A model generated the notes under the pieces. It searched no databases and was not told the DNA's origin. It worked only from the letters and a program-made list of their open reading frames with translations. 64,000 bases of DNA from Aquiflexum balticum DSM 16537 (lineage in GTDB: Bacteria; Bacteroidota; Bacteroidia; Cytophagales; Cyclobacteriaceae): assembly GCF_900176595.1 (NCBI RefSeq), contig NZ_LT838813.1, positions 4,730,001-4,794,000 of the forward strand, read 5' to 3'. Made by a program: the position numbers and the translations under genes. Shown one piece after another: positions 33,154-43,014 of this stretch (its first letter is position 1; the number at the start of each line of letters is the position of its first letter).

Positions 33154-35883
33154 TTATTTATTGACAAAAAAATACCTTATCCGGCAGGCATTTCCGCTAC
33201 TTTTCGGGTTCTTTTCTGCTGCTATTCGAATTTGCAACACATGTTCACCTGATTCCAATCCTGCCGCCAAGGTATAATACCAGGGAAGGTGCAGGCCAGC
33301 ACTCCAAAAGGTGAAAAGATCCTGCTTTTGCCAGTCATGGTTATCGATTTTATATTCGATTATACCTGCATCAGGTCCGGCAGCCACAGCTATGCCAACC
33401 GCATTTCCTTTAAAAGCAAATTCCAGTAAGTCGCCCTCATCTTGGCCAACAAGCATGGGAACATGCACATAATTGGGACGTGTTCCCTTTCCATCCCCAG
33501 GCTTCCAGTTTTCAACCATCTGCCAGCCAGATAATACTCGGGCTTTTTTAGCTTCAACCAATACACCATTATCATAATTTGCAGGATCAATCGGTTCGGG
33601 CAAAACGTAGCGCTCAATTTTCTTATCTTCCGCTACTGTTTCTGACCAGGCATTCTCCAGAAATGTTTTTATAGAGCGAAAATATACCCCCTGCCCAAAA
33701 GGCGAGGGATGGAGATCTTTAAAATCATCCTCCCAGGAAAATTCACCTGCATCGATACGTTCGGTCACTTCTTTCGCCAAATTTATGGTTCCGACTTGGT
33801 AATGAGCAGCTACTTTTTCGTGATTTTGAATGACTTCAGGTATCTTTCCTGAGCGGTAATCCTCCATTTTTTCAGGATCCACAAAATGCATGATGACAAT
33901 ATCTGCCGCAGGATTACTTCGGCGAATATGCCGGACTATGCCTTCCATTGCCCGGACTTGTTCCTGACTGCTTCTTCCGTTTGTTGCATCGTTTACGGCA
34001 GCTTCCTCAAACAGCAAATCCACAGGACCACCGGCGAGCACATCACGTTCAAGTCTAAAAGCAGCCGGAGTTGACCCCATGGAAGGAATGCCTGCTTCAA
34101 TAAATTCGAATTCAGTATCCGGAAATCGTTCTTGAAGGTAATTGGAAACACTGTCCCGCCAGCCACCATTATAGGTAATGGAACCACCGAGAAAAGCAAC
34201 CCGTCCTTTTTTCTCCTGCTGAAACTTCAAAAGACTGTTTCGGATTCCATTTCGCTGATGGTGATAGTTTTCAGAATGGAGAAGTTGCTCGGGTAATGCC
34301 GTATGATACTTGATAAAATCAGCACCTTGTCGGGGTGTTTCAATAGGAAAATGGTGCCCATATAATTCCTGCTTTCCCTGTGTGCATGGAATTACCGTTG
34401 CAGGGCCACCGAGTTTTATATATCGGTCAATAAGTATATAGGTATTTTCATCCGGTGGAACCACCTCATCGTTCAATCCAATCATGTGCCGCACAGGCAC
34501 TTTTGCCATTGCCAGTGCTTCGAGATTATCAATCGGGTTATCCCTATATGCCAGGGCTTCTTCGTCCGAAGAAAAGCCATATGCTGTTTTCAGCCTTTCC
34601 CAATCAGCTTCGCTCCCTTTTCCTCCTCCAAACCCGCCCGGCCAGCTTTTAAAATCACATACGGGAGCTTCTGCATAAATGCAATTTACCTTTTCCGGGT
34701 TGCGCTTGGCCCAGTTGTAAATGAATAAGCCCCCGCGACTTACCCCTTCCAGCGCAACTTTAGGATTGAGCTTCCATTCGGTTGTGAGGTAGTTGTAAAA
34801 GCGGTCCCAAACCGCAACAGCAGCAGGACTGCCATACATATTATCTGTGTTGACATAGGCGATATGAAATCCTTCGGAAAGTAGCAAACTGTCCATCTCC
34901 GCATGCCATCCCGGAAATCGTGCCCGCCAAACCCAAGGATTACCGTTCAGGGGCTTTTCAGGTAGCGTAATATGTGAGGCCCTGCCTTCAAAATCAATGG
35001 TATACCGCGTAAAGCCTTTCCAATCTATTTTTCCCGTCAGAAAAGTTTTGGAGATTGATTTAACTGAATTGGTAGTATCAGGGAATTTGGATGCATAAGC
35101 CTCAAAAATACGTATCCCATGTGCAACCAAACCTTCGGGAGTGAGATGAGTTGCATCGGCTTTCGGAAGTCCGAGCATACTGGTATATATAATATTTGCA
35201 TCCTCTGAGGCTAATTTTTTCTGGGCTTCTACCACCACGGGACGTTCTTTCACAAAATGGTGCTGTTCATCCACTCCCAGAATAATCTTCAGATTGGGTT
35301 CATTCATTACGTTCAGCCGCAAATCATCAATCATTTGCTTCAGATTGGAATAATAATCCTGAGCGGTTTTTTCTTCACCGGCATCGGATTCACCCTGAAT
35401 CCAAATAAACCCCCTCAAATTGACTATAAAACCTTCTTTCTTAAGTTTTTTTATAGCTGACTTCAAATCAATAATCATTTGATCATAAATTCCCCCTTCC
35501 CCGGGAAGTTTCCAGTCACGCGCAAGGCCGGTTGCACCCTTAGTGTACTTAAAGATTGCAGGGTTATACCCAGCTATTTTAAGCTCACGCCCAAAACTCA
35601 CCTCAGGCCCAAAATGCCCATTGGGAAACCTTCCGGTTTGGGCTTGCATGGTGACCCAATTTCCACCTGAACTTTCGTTGTCTACAAAAGTCCAATTCAA
35701 AAGAATTGACTTATCCAGGCCCATAGGGTCTTCAGGATAGTAAGCAGCATCTCCCATCCAGCCTTGGGCATTAGATTGTCCGGCCAAAATAAAAAGATCC
35801 AATTTTTGCTGGGAGCGTAAATCCAATGGCAGAAGTAAGAATGGAAGTAGAAATTTGCAGATTAGAAGGGTGAAATGCTTCAT
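33154..35883 (-). CDS. secreted triple-esterase fusion (SASA-type SGNH + alpha/beta hydrolase + SGNH)
   Basis: 909 residues with a signal peptide (1-24). Domain 1 (about 25-270) is a sialate O-acetylesterase-like SGNH hydrolase: LAGQSNAQG (Ser37), IWIQGESD and DATHL. Domain 2 (about 290-540) is an alpha/beta hydrolase with EGVSRGG (Ser382), LNDEVVPPDE and GHHF as acid and His. Domain 3 (about 560-760) is a second SGNH hydrolase with LGGSITYNGG (Ser568), NDAT and DLHPSPFG; a beta-rich tail follows. Three serine esterase sites in one chain imply removal of acyl groups from a decorated glycan. It overlaps the GH95-like gene by 4 bases. Confidence 0.88.
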   Translation of the reverse strand: MKHFTLLICKFLLPFLLLPLDLRSQQKLDLFILAGQSNAQGWMGDAAYYPEDPMGLDKSILLNWTFVDNESSGGNWVTMQAQTGRFPNGHFGPEVSFGRELKIAGYNPAIFKYTKGATGLARDWKLPGEGGIYDQMIIDLKSAIKKLKKEGFIVNLRGFIWIQGESDAGEEKTAQDYYSNLKQMIDDLRLNVMNEPNLKIILGVDEQHHFVKERPVVVEAQKKLASEDANIIYTSMLGLPKADATHLTPEGLVAHGIRIFEAYASKFPDTTNSVKSISKTFLTGKIDWKGFTRYTIDFEGRASHITLPEKPLNGNPWVWRARFPGWHAEMDSLLLSEGFHIAYVNTDNMYGSPAAVAVWDRFYNYLTTEWKLNPKVALEGVSRGGLFIYNWAKRNPEKVNCIYAEAPVCDFKSWPGGFGGGKGSEADWERLKTAYGFSSDEEALAYRDNPIDNLEALAMAKVPVRHMIGLNDEVVPPDENTYILIDRYIKLGGPATVIPCTQGKQELYGHHFPIETPRQGADFIKYHTALPEQLLHSENYHHQRNGIRNSLLKFQQEKKGRVAFLGGSITYNGGWRDSVSNYLQERFPDTEFEFIEAGIPSMGSTPAAFRLERDVLAGGPVDLLFEEAAVNDATNGRSSQEQVRAMEGIVRHIRRSNPAADIVIMHFVDPEKMEDYRSGKIPEVIQNHEKVAAHYQVGTINLAKEVTERIDAGEFSWEDDFKDLHPSPFGQGVYFRSIKTFLENAWSETVAEDKKIERYVLPEPIDPANYDNGVLVEAKKARVLSGWQMVENWKPGDGKGTRPNYVHVPMLVGQDEGDLLEFAFKGNAVGIAVAAGPDAGIIEYKIDNHDWQKQDLFTFWSAGLHLPWYYTLAAGLESGEHVLQIRIAAEKNPKSSGNACRIRYFFVNK

Positions 35884-38201
35884 AAAGATGACCTATTTAA
35901 ACTGTTAAAAACTACTTTTTCTCCCTCAATCAGATCAAGTATAATATACTGACCATCCCTTTCAAATGCTTTATCGCAAGAAAATTCAACCTGCCCAAAG
36001 GGATTTTCCAATATTAATCTCCCGCCTTTTTGAGAGATAACCTCCACTTTATCGACTTTCCCATTTCCCATATTTGCAGAAACCAGGAATGCACCTTGTG
36101 TGCGCAGGGTTGTAAAAGAAACATCTTGCCAGTCATCAGGAATAGCAGGGAACAATTTTACCACACCGGAATGGCTTTGAATTAACATCTCCTGAACACC
36201 TGCCGCAAAAGCAAAATTACCTTCCAGTGTAAAGGGTCGGTAAGTAAAGTCGGACTTACCGGTTCCTGATTGGTCACCGTTTACATGGAAACTGTTTGGC
36301 AATACAAAAGATGAAGCAAAATCCTCCAAAGCCTTAGCCGCACCCTTTCCATCTCTCGCCCTTGCCTTGAGATTTCCTAACCAGGCAAAGGAATAACCCG
36401 TCCATTTTGAAGACCCTATTTTATCTAAATGGGCAATGGTATTGTTGATTATTTCCAGGTCTTCTTCCCCATTGGCCGCATCTATCAAACCTAGGGGATG
36501 AATCGCCATGACCTGGGAAAAGTGCCGGTGTGAGTCTTCCAACTGTTCGCCCGGAGCCACCATAAGCCCCGAACCATCAATGGCATAATTGGGCCATTCG
36601 GCCAGCAAGGAATTCCATTCTTCCGCTTCATCTAGGTATCCGAGTTCCAATGCCAGCTCTGCGGCGGCAGTATACGTCCACCGTATTAAGGCAAGGTCAT
36701 AATTGGTCATCTGGTCAAACCATGCCTTGGCACTGTTATCATGGATTTCAGGACTGGAAGACAAGGGAAGTTTTCTTTTTCCATCTTTATCCAGCATGGA
36801 GAGTTCCTTTAAAAAAACTGCGACGCCTTTGATCCATGGGTAAGCATCGTTTTTGAGGAATTCCCTATCCATGGAATATTTCCAGTGCAGGTAGAAATGA
36901 TGTCCCAACCAGGCACTTACGGTAGGTCCAAATGCATATTGTATCCAGCCTCCCATGGGATCCCCCTCCAAAGTGGTCACCCCGGGAACGTTCAATCCAT
37001 TTGTACCAAAATATTCCCTGGTGTACTTTTCAAAGGTATGTTTATGTTGATTGAGCCAATCAAGAAAGCCTTGCTCAAGTTCCAAGTGGTTACCAGCATA
37101 AGTAGGCCAATAACTCAATTGGGTATTGAGGTCATGGTGGAAATCACCTTTCCAAGGTGGCAACTTGCCGTTGTCCGCTGTCCAGACACTTTGGAGAGAA
37201 ATTGGCGGTGCCCCTTGTCTTGCAGCAGCACCAAGTTTGTACATATCCATATAATATTGTTGCTGCAAAAGTGTATCCGGAAGGGTAATGGCCGAAGCAT
37301 TCCAGAAGTTGTTCCACCAGGTAAAATGATCTTTTTCGTACTCCTCAATTCCTTTCCAAAATGCCTTATCCGTGACTTCTGAAGCTAAAATAGAGGTGTC
37401 CTGACTATTCCTTTTAGAACTGATACTCCAACTTCCTTCTAATTGATCTCCGGTTTTCTTCCACCTGGTATTCACCTGAAATTGAAACCCATCCCATCCT
37501 TCTTGATCATAGGTAATTGAATTTTCATTTTCTGCTATTTTTCCCGCAGAATAGCCTAGTCTCCGCAGGTCCTGTCCGCTGACCGGATTCAGCGCTTCTG
37601 TGGAACCAGCGCCTACGTAAGGAGGTGGAACAACTTTAGGTAACAGGTCCGTATTTAGATTTTCAAAACGATACCAACCTATAGGTTCTGTGGCATGCAC
37701 GAAGGTCCGTAAAATGGTTCCGTTTTTCCAATGGATGACGCAGACAGCTTTTTGGAGATCCAATTTAACCGATTCCACTTCCCCCAATCCGGAAATATCA
37801 AACTCAAGAGCGGCACCTGGAATTTTGGAAGGTCCTGCTAGGGTGTCATAGGGAACATCAAACTGTCGTTGAACATCACCGTATTGCTTCCCTTCCCATT
37901 GTTTTACCACCCAATTGAAATCATATTTTTCAAAGTCAAGGTTTTCCATTTGTCTCAAATCCCAAAGATCAGCCCGATCAAGTGAAAACCTCAATTTTCC
38001 TTCCTTTTGCCATACAAGTGCACCCAGTGTGGCATTTCCTAAGGGAATACCTTCATCCCAACTCTGGGCCAATTCAGGGAAGGAACGCTCCATATAATAT
38101 AGTGGGAGTTGCTCTTGCGGCTTTTCTTGACAGCCGAACATAAAAAGCAAAAAGAATAGGGCGGATGAAAGACTAAAGCGAAGTAGTTTGTTGAATTCCA
38201 T
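35880..38201 (-). CDS. GH95-like glycoside hydrolase lipoprotein
   Basis: 773 residues with a lipobox ending FGC (Cys24), so probably surface or periplasm anchored. WDEGIPLGNATLGALVWQ and RADLWDLR match the N-terminal domain of GH95 enzymes; the (alpha/alpha)6 barrel has LPPWKGDFHHDLNTQLSYWP near the expected acid/Asn cluster and SSSPEIHDN. GH95 members are 1,2-alpha-L-fucosidases or alpha-L-galactosidases acting by inversion. The ATG lies on the sulfatase stop (TAATG). Together with GH29 and a sulfatase, it indicates a fucose-containing target. Confidence 0.82.
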   Translation of the reverse strand: MEFNKLLRFSLSSALFFLLFMFGCQEKPQEQLPLYYMERSFPELAQSWDEGIPLGNATLGALVWQKEGKLRFSLDRADLWDLRQMENLDFEKYDFNWVVKQWEGKQYGDVQRQFDVPYDTLAGPSKIPGAALEFDISGLGEVESVKLDLQKAVCVIHWKNGTILRTFVHATEPIGWYRFENLNTDLLPKVVPPPYVGAGSTEALNPVSGQDLRRLGYSAGKIAENENSITYDQEGWDGFQFQVNTRWKKTGDQLEGSWSISSKRNSQDTSILASEVTDKAFWKGIEEYEKDHFTWWNNFWNASAITLPDTLLQQQYYMDMYKLGAAARQGAPPISLQSVWTADNGKLPPWKGDFHHDLNTQLSYWPTYAGNHLELEQGFLDWLNQHKHTFEKYTREYFGTNGLNVPGVTTLEGDPMGGWIQYAFGPTVSAWLGHHFYLHWKYSMDREFLKNDAYPWIKGVAVFLKELSMLDKDGKRKLPLSSSPEIHDNSAKAWFDQMTNYDLALIRWTYTAAAELALELGYLDEAEEWNSLLAEWPNYAIDGSGLMVAPGEQLEDSHRHFSQVMAIHPLGLIDAANGEEDLEIINNTIAHLDKIGSSKWTGYSFAWLGNLKARARDGKGAAKALEDFASSFVLPNSFHVNGDQSGTGKSDFTYRPFTLEGNFAFAAGVQEMLIQSHSGVVKLFPAIPDDWQDVSFTTLRTQGAFLVSANMGNGKVDKVEVISQKGGRLILENPFGQVEFSCDKAFERDGQYIILDLIEGEKVVFNSLNRSSL

Positions 38202-39661
38202 TACTTTTCGGGTTGATAGGATGGGTTTGGATATGGCAATTGTACATCCATTTCCCCGATCCAGTTTTGTAATTTTTTGTTCAATTGATTTTTTTTCTTT
38301 GGCAATTTCAGGCTTAGGTCGGAAACTTCTTCCTTATCCCTTTTTACATTGAATAATTCTCCACTATTCGTTTCAAAGGAGTAGATAAGCTTAAAGTCTC
38401 CATCTCTGATCGCAGCGGAAGGTCGGCCTCCAAGTCCACCACTGTAATGGGGATAATACCAAAACAAAGGTCTCTCATCCATACTTTTTCCAGTCAACAA
38501 GGGTTGCAGGCTGATCCCGTCGCGGTGCTGTTCTGGCAATGTCTCTAAACCTGCCATAGCTAGAAAAGTGGGATAAAAATCGGTTCCTATTACCGGGACT
38601 TCACTCGTGCTTCCCACCTTGATGGTTCCGGGCAAACGGAATATCAGCGGAACACAGATACCCCCTTCATGCAAATAACCTTTACCCGTTCTGAGGGGTG
38701 CATTGGAAGTGGGTATCTGAGCGGCCAGATTGCTGGTGGCCATTCCCCCGTTATCAGATGTGAAAATAACCAAGGTGTTCCGTTCAAGCCCGGTTTGGGA
38801 AAGAAATCCCATAAGCCGACCAATATTTTCATCCAAACTTTCCACCATGGCTGCATACTGCGGATTGTCTTGGTGGTATTTTATGTAAGTCTGGTCTTGT
38901 TGGCTAAATCCCTCACCATCAAGTCGTATTTGGTTAAGCTTTTTCTGGTATTTTTCAATCTTTTCTGCCTTTCCTTGCAGGGGCAAATGAACAGTATAAA
39001 AAGAGAGAAAGGCAAAAAACGGTTGCGCTCTTTTCTGTACCATATACTTTATGGTTTCATCCGTAAGTCGATCAGTAAGATACTCTCCTTCCGGCCCGTC
39101 AGTTAATTGGGGATTATTATAGGGTGAAAAATACCCGCCTTCGGGATGTCCGGTATGATTCCCGCCTACGTTAATCTCAAACCCATGATTTTCGGGATGA
39201 TCCTTCTCATTTTCACCCAAATGCCATTTTCCTGCAAAAAAAGTGCTGTACCCTGCAGATCTCAATGCTTCTGCTATCGTTGTTTCATTTGGATCCAAAA
39301 ATAGCTTAAAGGGGTGAGAAGCCAGTTTTTGGTCTGAATGTGGGCCATAGTGGCGGTTTCCGGGTATGTAGTCCGTTAGGTTCAATCTGGCAGGGTATTT
39401 TCCGGTCATTATGGCCGCCCTAGAGGGAGAACAAATGGGGCTGGCAGCATAAGCATTGGTAAAGGTCATTCCTTCTGAAGCCAGTCTATCAATATTGGGG
39501 GTTTCATAAAAAATGCTTCCAGTGTAACCAAGATCATGATATCCCAAATCATCTACGAGAATAAACAGGATGTTTGGACGCCCATCTCCTTTGGTCTGAG
39601 CATGGATTACTTCTGGGAGCATCGACAAAAGGAAAATGAATCGGAGCAAGTGTGAAACCAT
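38201..39661 (-). CDS. secreted type I sulfatase (arylsulfatase family)
   Basis: 486 residues with a signal peptide (1-22). Metal-binding NILFILVDDLGYHDLG lies near residues 30-44 and the formylglycine site is SPICSPSRAAIMTG with Cys77 (CxPSR). FAGKWHLGE is the second conserved motif and FTSDNGG a metal/active-site part. It requires the formylglycine-generating enzyme, which is not in the window. It removes sulfate esters from carbohydrates; the neighbours argue for a sulfated fucose-rich polymer. One base separates it from the SGNH gene. Confidence 0.95.
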   Translation of the reverse strand: MVSHLLRFIFLLSMLPEVIHAQTKGDGRPNILFILVDDLGYHDLGYTGSIFYETPNIDRLASEGMTFTNAYAASPICSPSRAAIMTGKYPARLNLTDYIPGNRHYGPHSDQKLASHPFKLFLDPNETTIAEALRSAGYSTFFAGKWHLGENEKDHPENHGFEINVGGNHTGHPEGGYFSPYNNPQLTDGPEGEYLTDRLTDETIKYMVQKRAQPFFAFLSFYTVHLPLQGKAEKIEKYQKKLNQIRLDGEGFSQQDQTYIKYHQDNPQYAAMVESLDENIGRLMGFLSQTGLERNTLVIFTSDNGGMATSNLAAQIPTSNAPLRTGKGYLHEGGICVPLIFRLPGTIKVGSTSEVPVIGTDFYPTFLAMAGLETLPEQHRDGISLQPLLTGKSMDERPLFWYYPHYSGGLGGRPSAAIRDGDFKLIYSFETNSGELFNVKRDKEEVSDLSLKLPKKKNQLNKKLQNWIGEMDVQLPYPNPSYQPEK

Positions 39662-39662
39662 G

Positions 39663-40397
39663 TTACTTTAGATGATCAATTTGGTCTTTTAGTTTCTTCC
39701 ATACCAATACTGCAATGGCTCTATAGCCTTCTTTATTTGGGTGTACCCCATCACTTTCAGTAAACAGCTCCGGCCTATGATCCAAAGGCTCATTAAGATC
39801 AATAAAATGCACATTCTTCTCCTTTGCAACCATTTTTATCATACCAATAAGTTCTTGAAGTCTCGGTTTGCGGACAGTCAGTCCGGCTATTCTTTCGCTA
39901 TTGAGACCAGGGGTTTCCAAAACCATGGGTGTCGGTGCAGCTATAAAGATTTGGGGGTTTGATGGCAATGCTGATAATTCGTCGATAAGGTCAATGTAAT
40001 CCTTTTCAAATTCATCCTTGTACTCCCAGCATTTTCTGTCACCGCAAGAACCCAACCCGCAGGTATCATTCGTGCCTAGACTGATGATGATAATATCCGG
40101 ATTTACTGCCTTTATTTTCGGTAATTCATTCCAAACCGTCGGTATTCCTTTTCTAAGCAGGGTTAAACTCCCAATGCCAAAATTTTCAACAGCATAATTT
40201 TCTCCCAAAAGCAACTGCAATTGGGCCGGATAAGAATGTTTGGAAGGATCATCCAATCGTGCGCCAAAAGTGATGCTGTCCCCGACACAGGCCACTTTTA
40301 TTTTTTTATCGAAAGTATAACCCGAAATGGCAAAACCAATGGTCAATAAAGAGACACAAAAAACAAAGAGCCTGATGTATTTCTCTAACCTTTTCAT
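39663..40397 (-). CDS. SGNH/GDSL hydrolase, probably a carbohydrate esterase
   Basis: 244 residues from the ATG at 40397, 4 bases after the GH29 stop (an in-frame start at 40415 would overlap GH29). A signal peptide or anchor (1-27) precedes VACVGDSITFG (Ser41), IISLGTND (Asn of block III) and SDGVHPNKEGY (Asp-His of block V). It removes acetyl or other acyl groups. It belongs to the same five-gene run as the GH29, sulfatase, GH95-like and triple-esterase genes. Confidence 0.93.
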   Translation of the reverse strand: MKRLEKYIRLFVFCVSLLTIGFAISGYTFDKKIKVACVGDSITFGARLDDPSKHSYPAQLQLLLGENYAVENFGIGSLTLLRKGIPTVWNELPKIKAVNPDIIIISLGTNDTCGLGSCGDRKCWEYKDEFEKDYIDLIDELSALPSNPQIFIAAPTPMVLETPGLNSERIAGLTVRKPRLQELIGMIKMVAKEKNVHFIDLNEPLDHRPELFTESDGVHPNKEGYRAIAVLVWKKLKDQIDHLK

Positions 40398-40401
40398 AAT
40401 T

Positions 40402-41799
40402 TTAATCTTCAACATGGTAAATTTTAAAATTTTTGATTTGCGGTTCTCCCTTTGATTCAGAGATTTTCACCCTGACAGCATCCACTTCCAATGTATCAAA
40501 CTTATGGATAAACTTGTGTCCTATAACTGTTCCTTCAAAAATGTATTGCCAGCCATTATTGGTTTTACCCTCCAAAACAAATTTCCTGACCCTTTCCCCT
40601 ACTACTATATCTTCCTGTAAAGCGATCTGATTGATCATGGTCTTTTTATTTAACTTGATTGTAAGCTCTTGGCCAATTCCCGAAGTTTCTGCCAAAGGTG
40701 AACTAAACCTACTCTTTATTTCATCCCCCCATTCCCTTAAACGTTGCACATCGGGTTGGGGCAGCAAGCCTTCAGCGTTCGGTGTAAGGCCCATAATGAG
40801 TGTGGAATTATGGCCGACACTATTGTAATAAATGTTCATAAGGTTCTCCAATGGAAAGATATGCTTCTCATCATCAGGTTCCCAAAACCACTCGTGCCCG
40901 CCATTATATCCCCGCAATGGAGCATCACTCATGGCCGGCATGAAATAGGTACCATTTGGATCTCCCTCCTTGAGCAGTTGAAAATCGTCTTTAAAAACAA
41001 CCTCTTGATTGGTTGCATGGGAATAGGGAAAAGGATAGGTACCCCAACTCGGATAAGGGACCGTGCCGGATTCACTTCCTCCCCAACGGATGTCAGCCCG
41101 TTGGGTATTGTGGTAGAAAATTCCGTTGGGCTGATATTTTTCAAAAACGGATAGTACATCCGGCCCGCCCTTTTCCGGACCATGTGCACCACCATCAAAC
41201 CAGACAATGGCAAGATCTCCATAATTGGAACAAAGCTCCCGAACCATTTCCTCGCACATTTTATTATAATGCGCCTGTCGGTTTTGGGCAAATTCATTAT
41301 CTCCTTGAACCATAAAATCATGTACACCAAAAAAGGAATTCCAGCGGATCCCGATGTAAATCCCAGGTTGGACTCCATATTTATGACAGGAATTCACAAA
41401 GTCTCTGACAATATCTCCTTTTCCTTCCTGCCATTTCACTGCTTTCAGGGAATAGGGATTAACCTCACTTTGGTACAGGGCAAAACCTGTTTCATGGGTA
41501 GCGGTCAAAATCGCGATCTTAAATCCCGCATCCTTGGCCGCTTTTACCCATTGATCCGTATCCAAGTTGGTAGGGTTAAAGATATTGTAATCTGGAATAG
41601 GGGTAATTCTGTTTTTTGCCTGATTGTAGGCCTCCCCGTCAAAGACATGCAGGTCGTAATGGAATACCGCCACTAGTTCTGCATTTTGCCAATTTAGCTG
41701 GGCTTGGGTTGGAATCGGGATAGTTACCTTATCCTGGGAATTCGCATAACCCAGAATTCCAATTAGAAATAGAAAGGTAAGCTGTAAGTTTTTATTCAT
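40402..41799 (-). CDS. GH29 alpha-L-fucosidase, secreted
   Basis: 465 residues with a signal peptide (1-21). ILTATHETGFALYQS near residues 97-111 and DLAIVWFDGG with the nucleophile Asp202 are GH29 hallmarks; the C-terminal ~120 residues form a galactose-binding-like beta domain. GH29 enzymes release alpha-L-fucose by retaining catalysis. It is the first gene of the minus-strand operon ending at 33154. A 64-codon open frame ends 4 bases upstream (41804-41998) and may be a remnant of a former upstream gene. Confidence 0.92.
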   Translation of the reverse strand: MNKNLQLTFLFLIGILGYANSQDKVTIPIPTQAQLNWQNAELVAVFHYDLHVFDGEAYNQAKNRITPIPDYNIFNPTNLDTDQWVKAAKDAGFKIAILTATHETGFALYQSEVNPYSLKAVKWQEGKGDIVRDFVNSCHKYGVQPGIYIGIRWNSFFGVHDFMVQGDNEFAQNRQAHYNKMCEEMVRELCSNYGDLAIVWFDGGAHGPEKGGPDVLSVFEKYQPNGIFYHNTQRADIRWGGSESGTVPYPSWGTYPFPYSHATNQEVVFKDDFQLLKEGDPNGTYFMPAMSDAPLRGYNGGHEWFWEPDDEKHIFPLENLMNIYYNSVGHNSTLIMGLTPNAEGLLPQPDVQRLREWGDEIKSRFSSPLAETSGIGQELTIKLNKKTMINQIALQEDIVVGERVRKFVLEGKTNNGWQYIFEGTVIGHKFIHKFDTLEVDAVRVKISESKGEPQIKNFKIYHVED

Positions 41800-42115
41800 T
41801 TCTTTAATTATTTTCTTTAATGCCCGGCTTAGCTATGATCTCGAAACAAAATCCATGTCCAAGTTGCTCTAACATCCCTTCATCTTTTACAAAGAAATAC
41901 AAGATCCAAAGTTTTTGGATATTCATCCATTTTGTTGATTCCCACTTTAAATGATAGTTAATTTTAGATTGAAAATTACAAAATAAAAGCCTGCCCATCC
42001 TACTTGTAAGCTAAATTGGAATTATGTAAATTATCAACATCCAAGGGAATGCCTGTAAAAAGGAAAACCTCTTGTATGAAAAAGTGAATTTTTAAAGACC
42101 GGGATTGACCAAAAT
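41800..42115. other. spacer upstream of the fucosidase operon
   Basis: 316 bases. A minus-strand open frame 41804-41998 (64 codons, FCFEIIAKPGIKENN at its end) stops 4 bases before the GH29 ATG and may be a degraded 3' gene end, but I do not recognise it. The rest is AT-rich and must carry the operon promoter. No regulator gene or repeat is seen here. Confidence 0.4.
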
Positions 42116-42910
42116 ATGGAAGATAATTCAAAATCAGAGGAGAGCAAAAAGGATAATGCAGAACTGGAATTTGAGAAATTCAAATTCAAGGTGGGAATTG
42201 TCAAATGGTTTATCGGAAGTGTCACGCTTGTGGTGATTTCCATGATAATTGAATGGGGGTTTAAGGACAGGGCTGCCGGAATCAACGAAATAAAGGAATA
42301 TGACAAATATGCTACGGAGTTGATTATTCTGAACAATGACCCGGTCAAAAAAAGAATGTTGGCTCAGTATTTCTCTATGGTTACTCCTTCTGAAAAACTG
42401 AGAGAGGGTTGGGAGGCGTATTACAAAGTGGTAGATAAAGAATACCGGGAATTTATAAAACAGGATTCATTGGCCCAAATCCGGTTGGCAGAATTACAAC
42501 AAGACACTTTAGGAATGAAAAATGTTTTGGCAGAAAGGGAATTGGAATTGATCAGCGGACAACTCCTGGAAAACCAAAGGATTAAAAACCAACCCATCGT
42601 TTTGCCGGACAAGCAGTCGGTTCAACCTATTCTTTATATTCAAATTGGCGATAACTCCAACCGTTCCAAAGCAAATGCTTTAAGATCAAAAATTTCGGGA
42701 ATAGGCATTCAGGCACCTGGAATAGAACTTGTGGAAAGCGCGAAAAACCTCGCATCCAATGAAATCAGGTATTATTGGGAAAACGATGCCATTTTTGCAA
42801 ATTCCTTACAAATCTTGCTGGATGGAGAGGGAATTCAAACCAATATCAAGTTTATTCCTACTTATAAAAGCAAAACCAAGGAAGGGACTTTGGAATTATG
42901 GCTGAAATAA
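42116..42910 (+). CDS. membrane-anchored protein with LytR_C/SPOR-like C-terminal domain
   Basis: 264 residues: a polar N-terminus, one transmembrane helix (about residues 28-45, IVKWFIGSVTLVVISMIIEW), a helical stretch with coiled-coil tendency (about 60-160), and a C-terminal domain starting LYIQIGDNSNRSKANALRSK and containing NEIRYYWENDAIFANSLQIL, which resembles LytR_C/SPOR-type domains that act at the cell envelope. Function unknown; a partner is not obvious. Confidence 0.6.
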   Translation: MEDNSKSEESKKDNAELEFEKFKFKVGIVKWFIGSVTLVVISMIIEWGFKDRAAGINEIKEYDKYATELIILNNDPVKKRMLAQYFSMVTPSEKLREGWEAYYKVVDKEYREFIKQDSLAQIRLAELQQDTLGMKNVLAERELELISGQLLENQRIKNQPIVLPDKQSVQPILYIQIGDNSNRSKANALRSKISGIGIQAPGIELVESAKNLASNEIRYYWENDAIFANSLQILLDGEGIQTNIKFIPTYKSKTKEGTLELWLK

Positions 42911-43014
42911 AAACCAAACGGGTGTCCAAAATCAATGATGCTTCAGTCCAAACTTTTTGTAAAATCCAATTTTTTGGATTTGGCTGAAAGCCAATAATTT
43001 TAGAAATTGCTGAG

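Noticed and set aside
33886-39106. Many plus-strand open frames opposite the glycan operon
   Set aside because: All are antisense shadows of the well-matched hydrolase genes.
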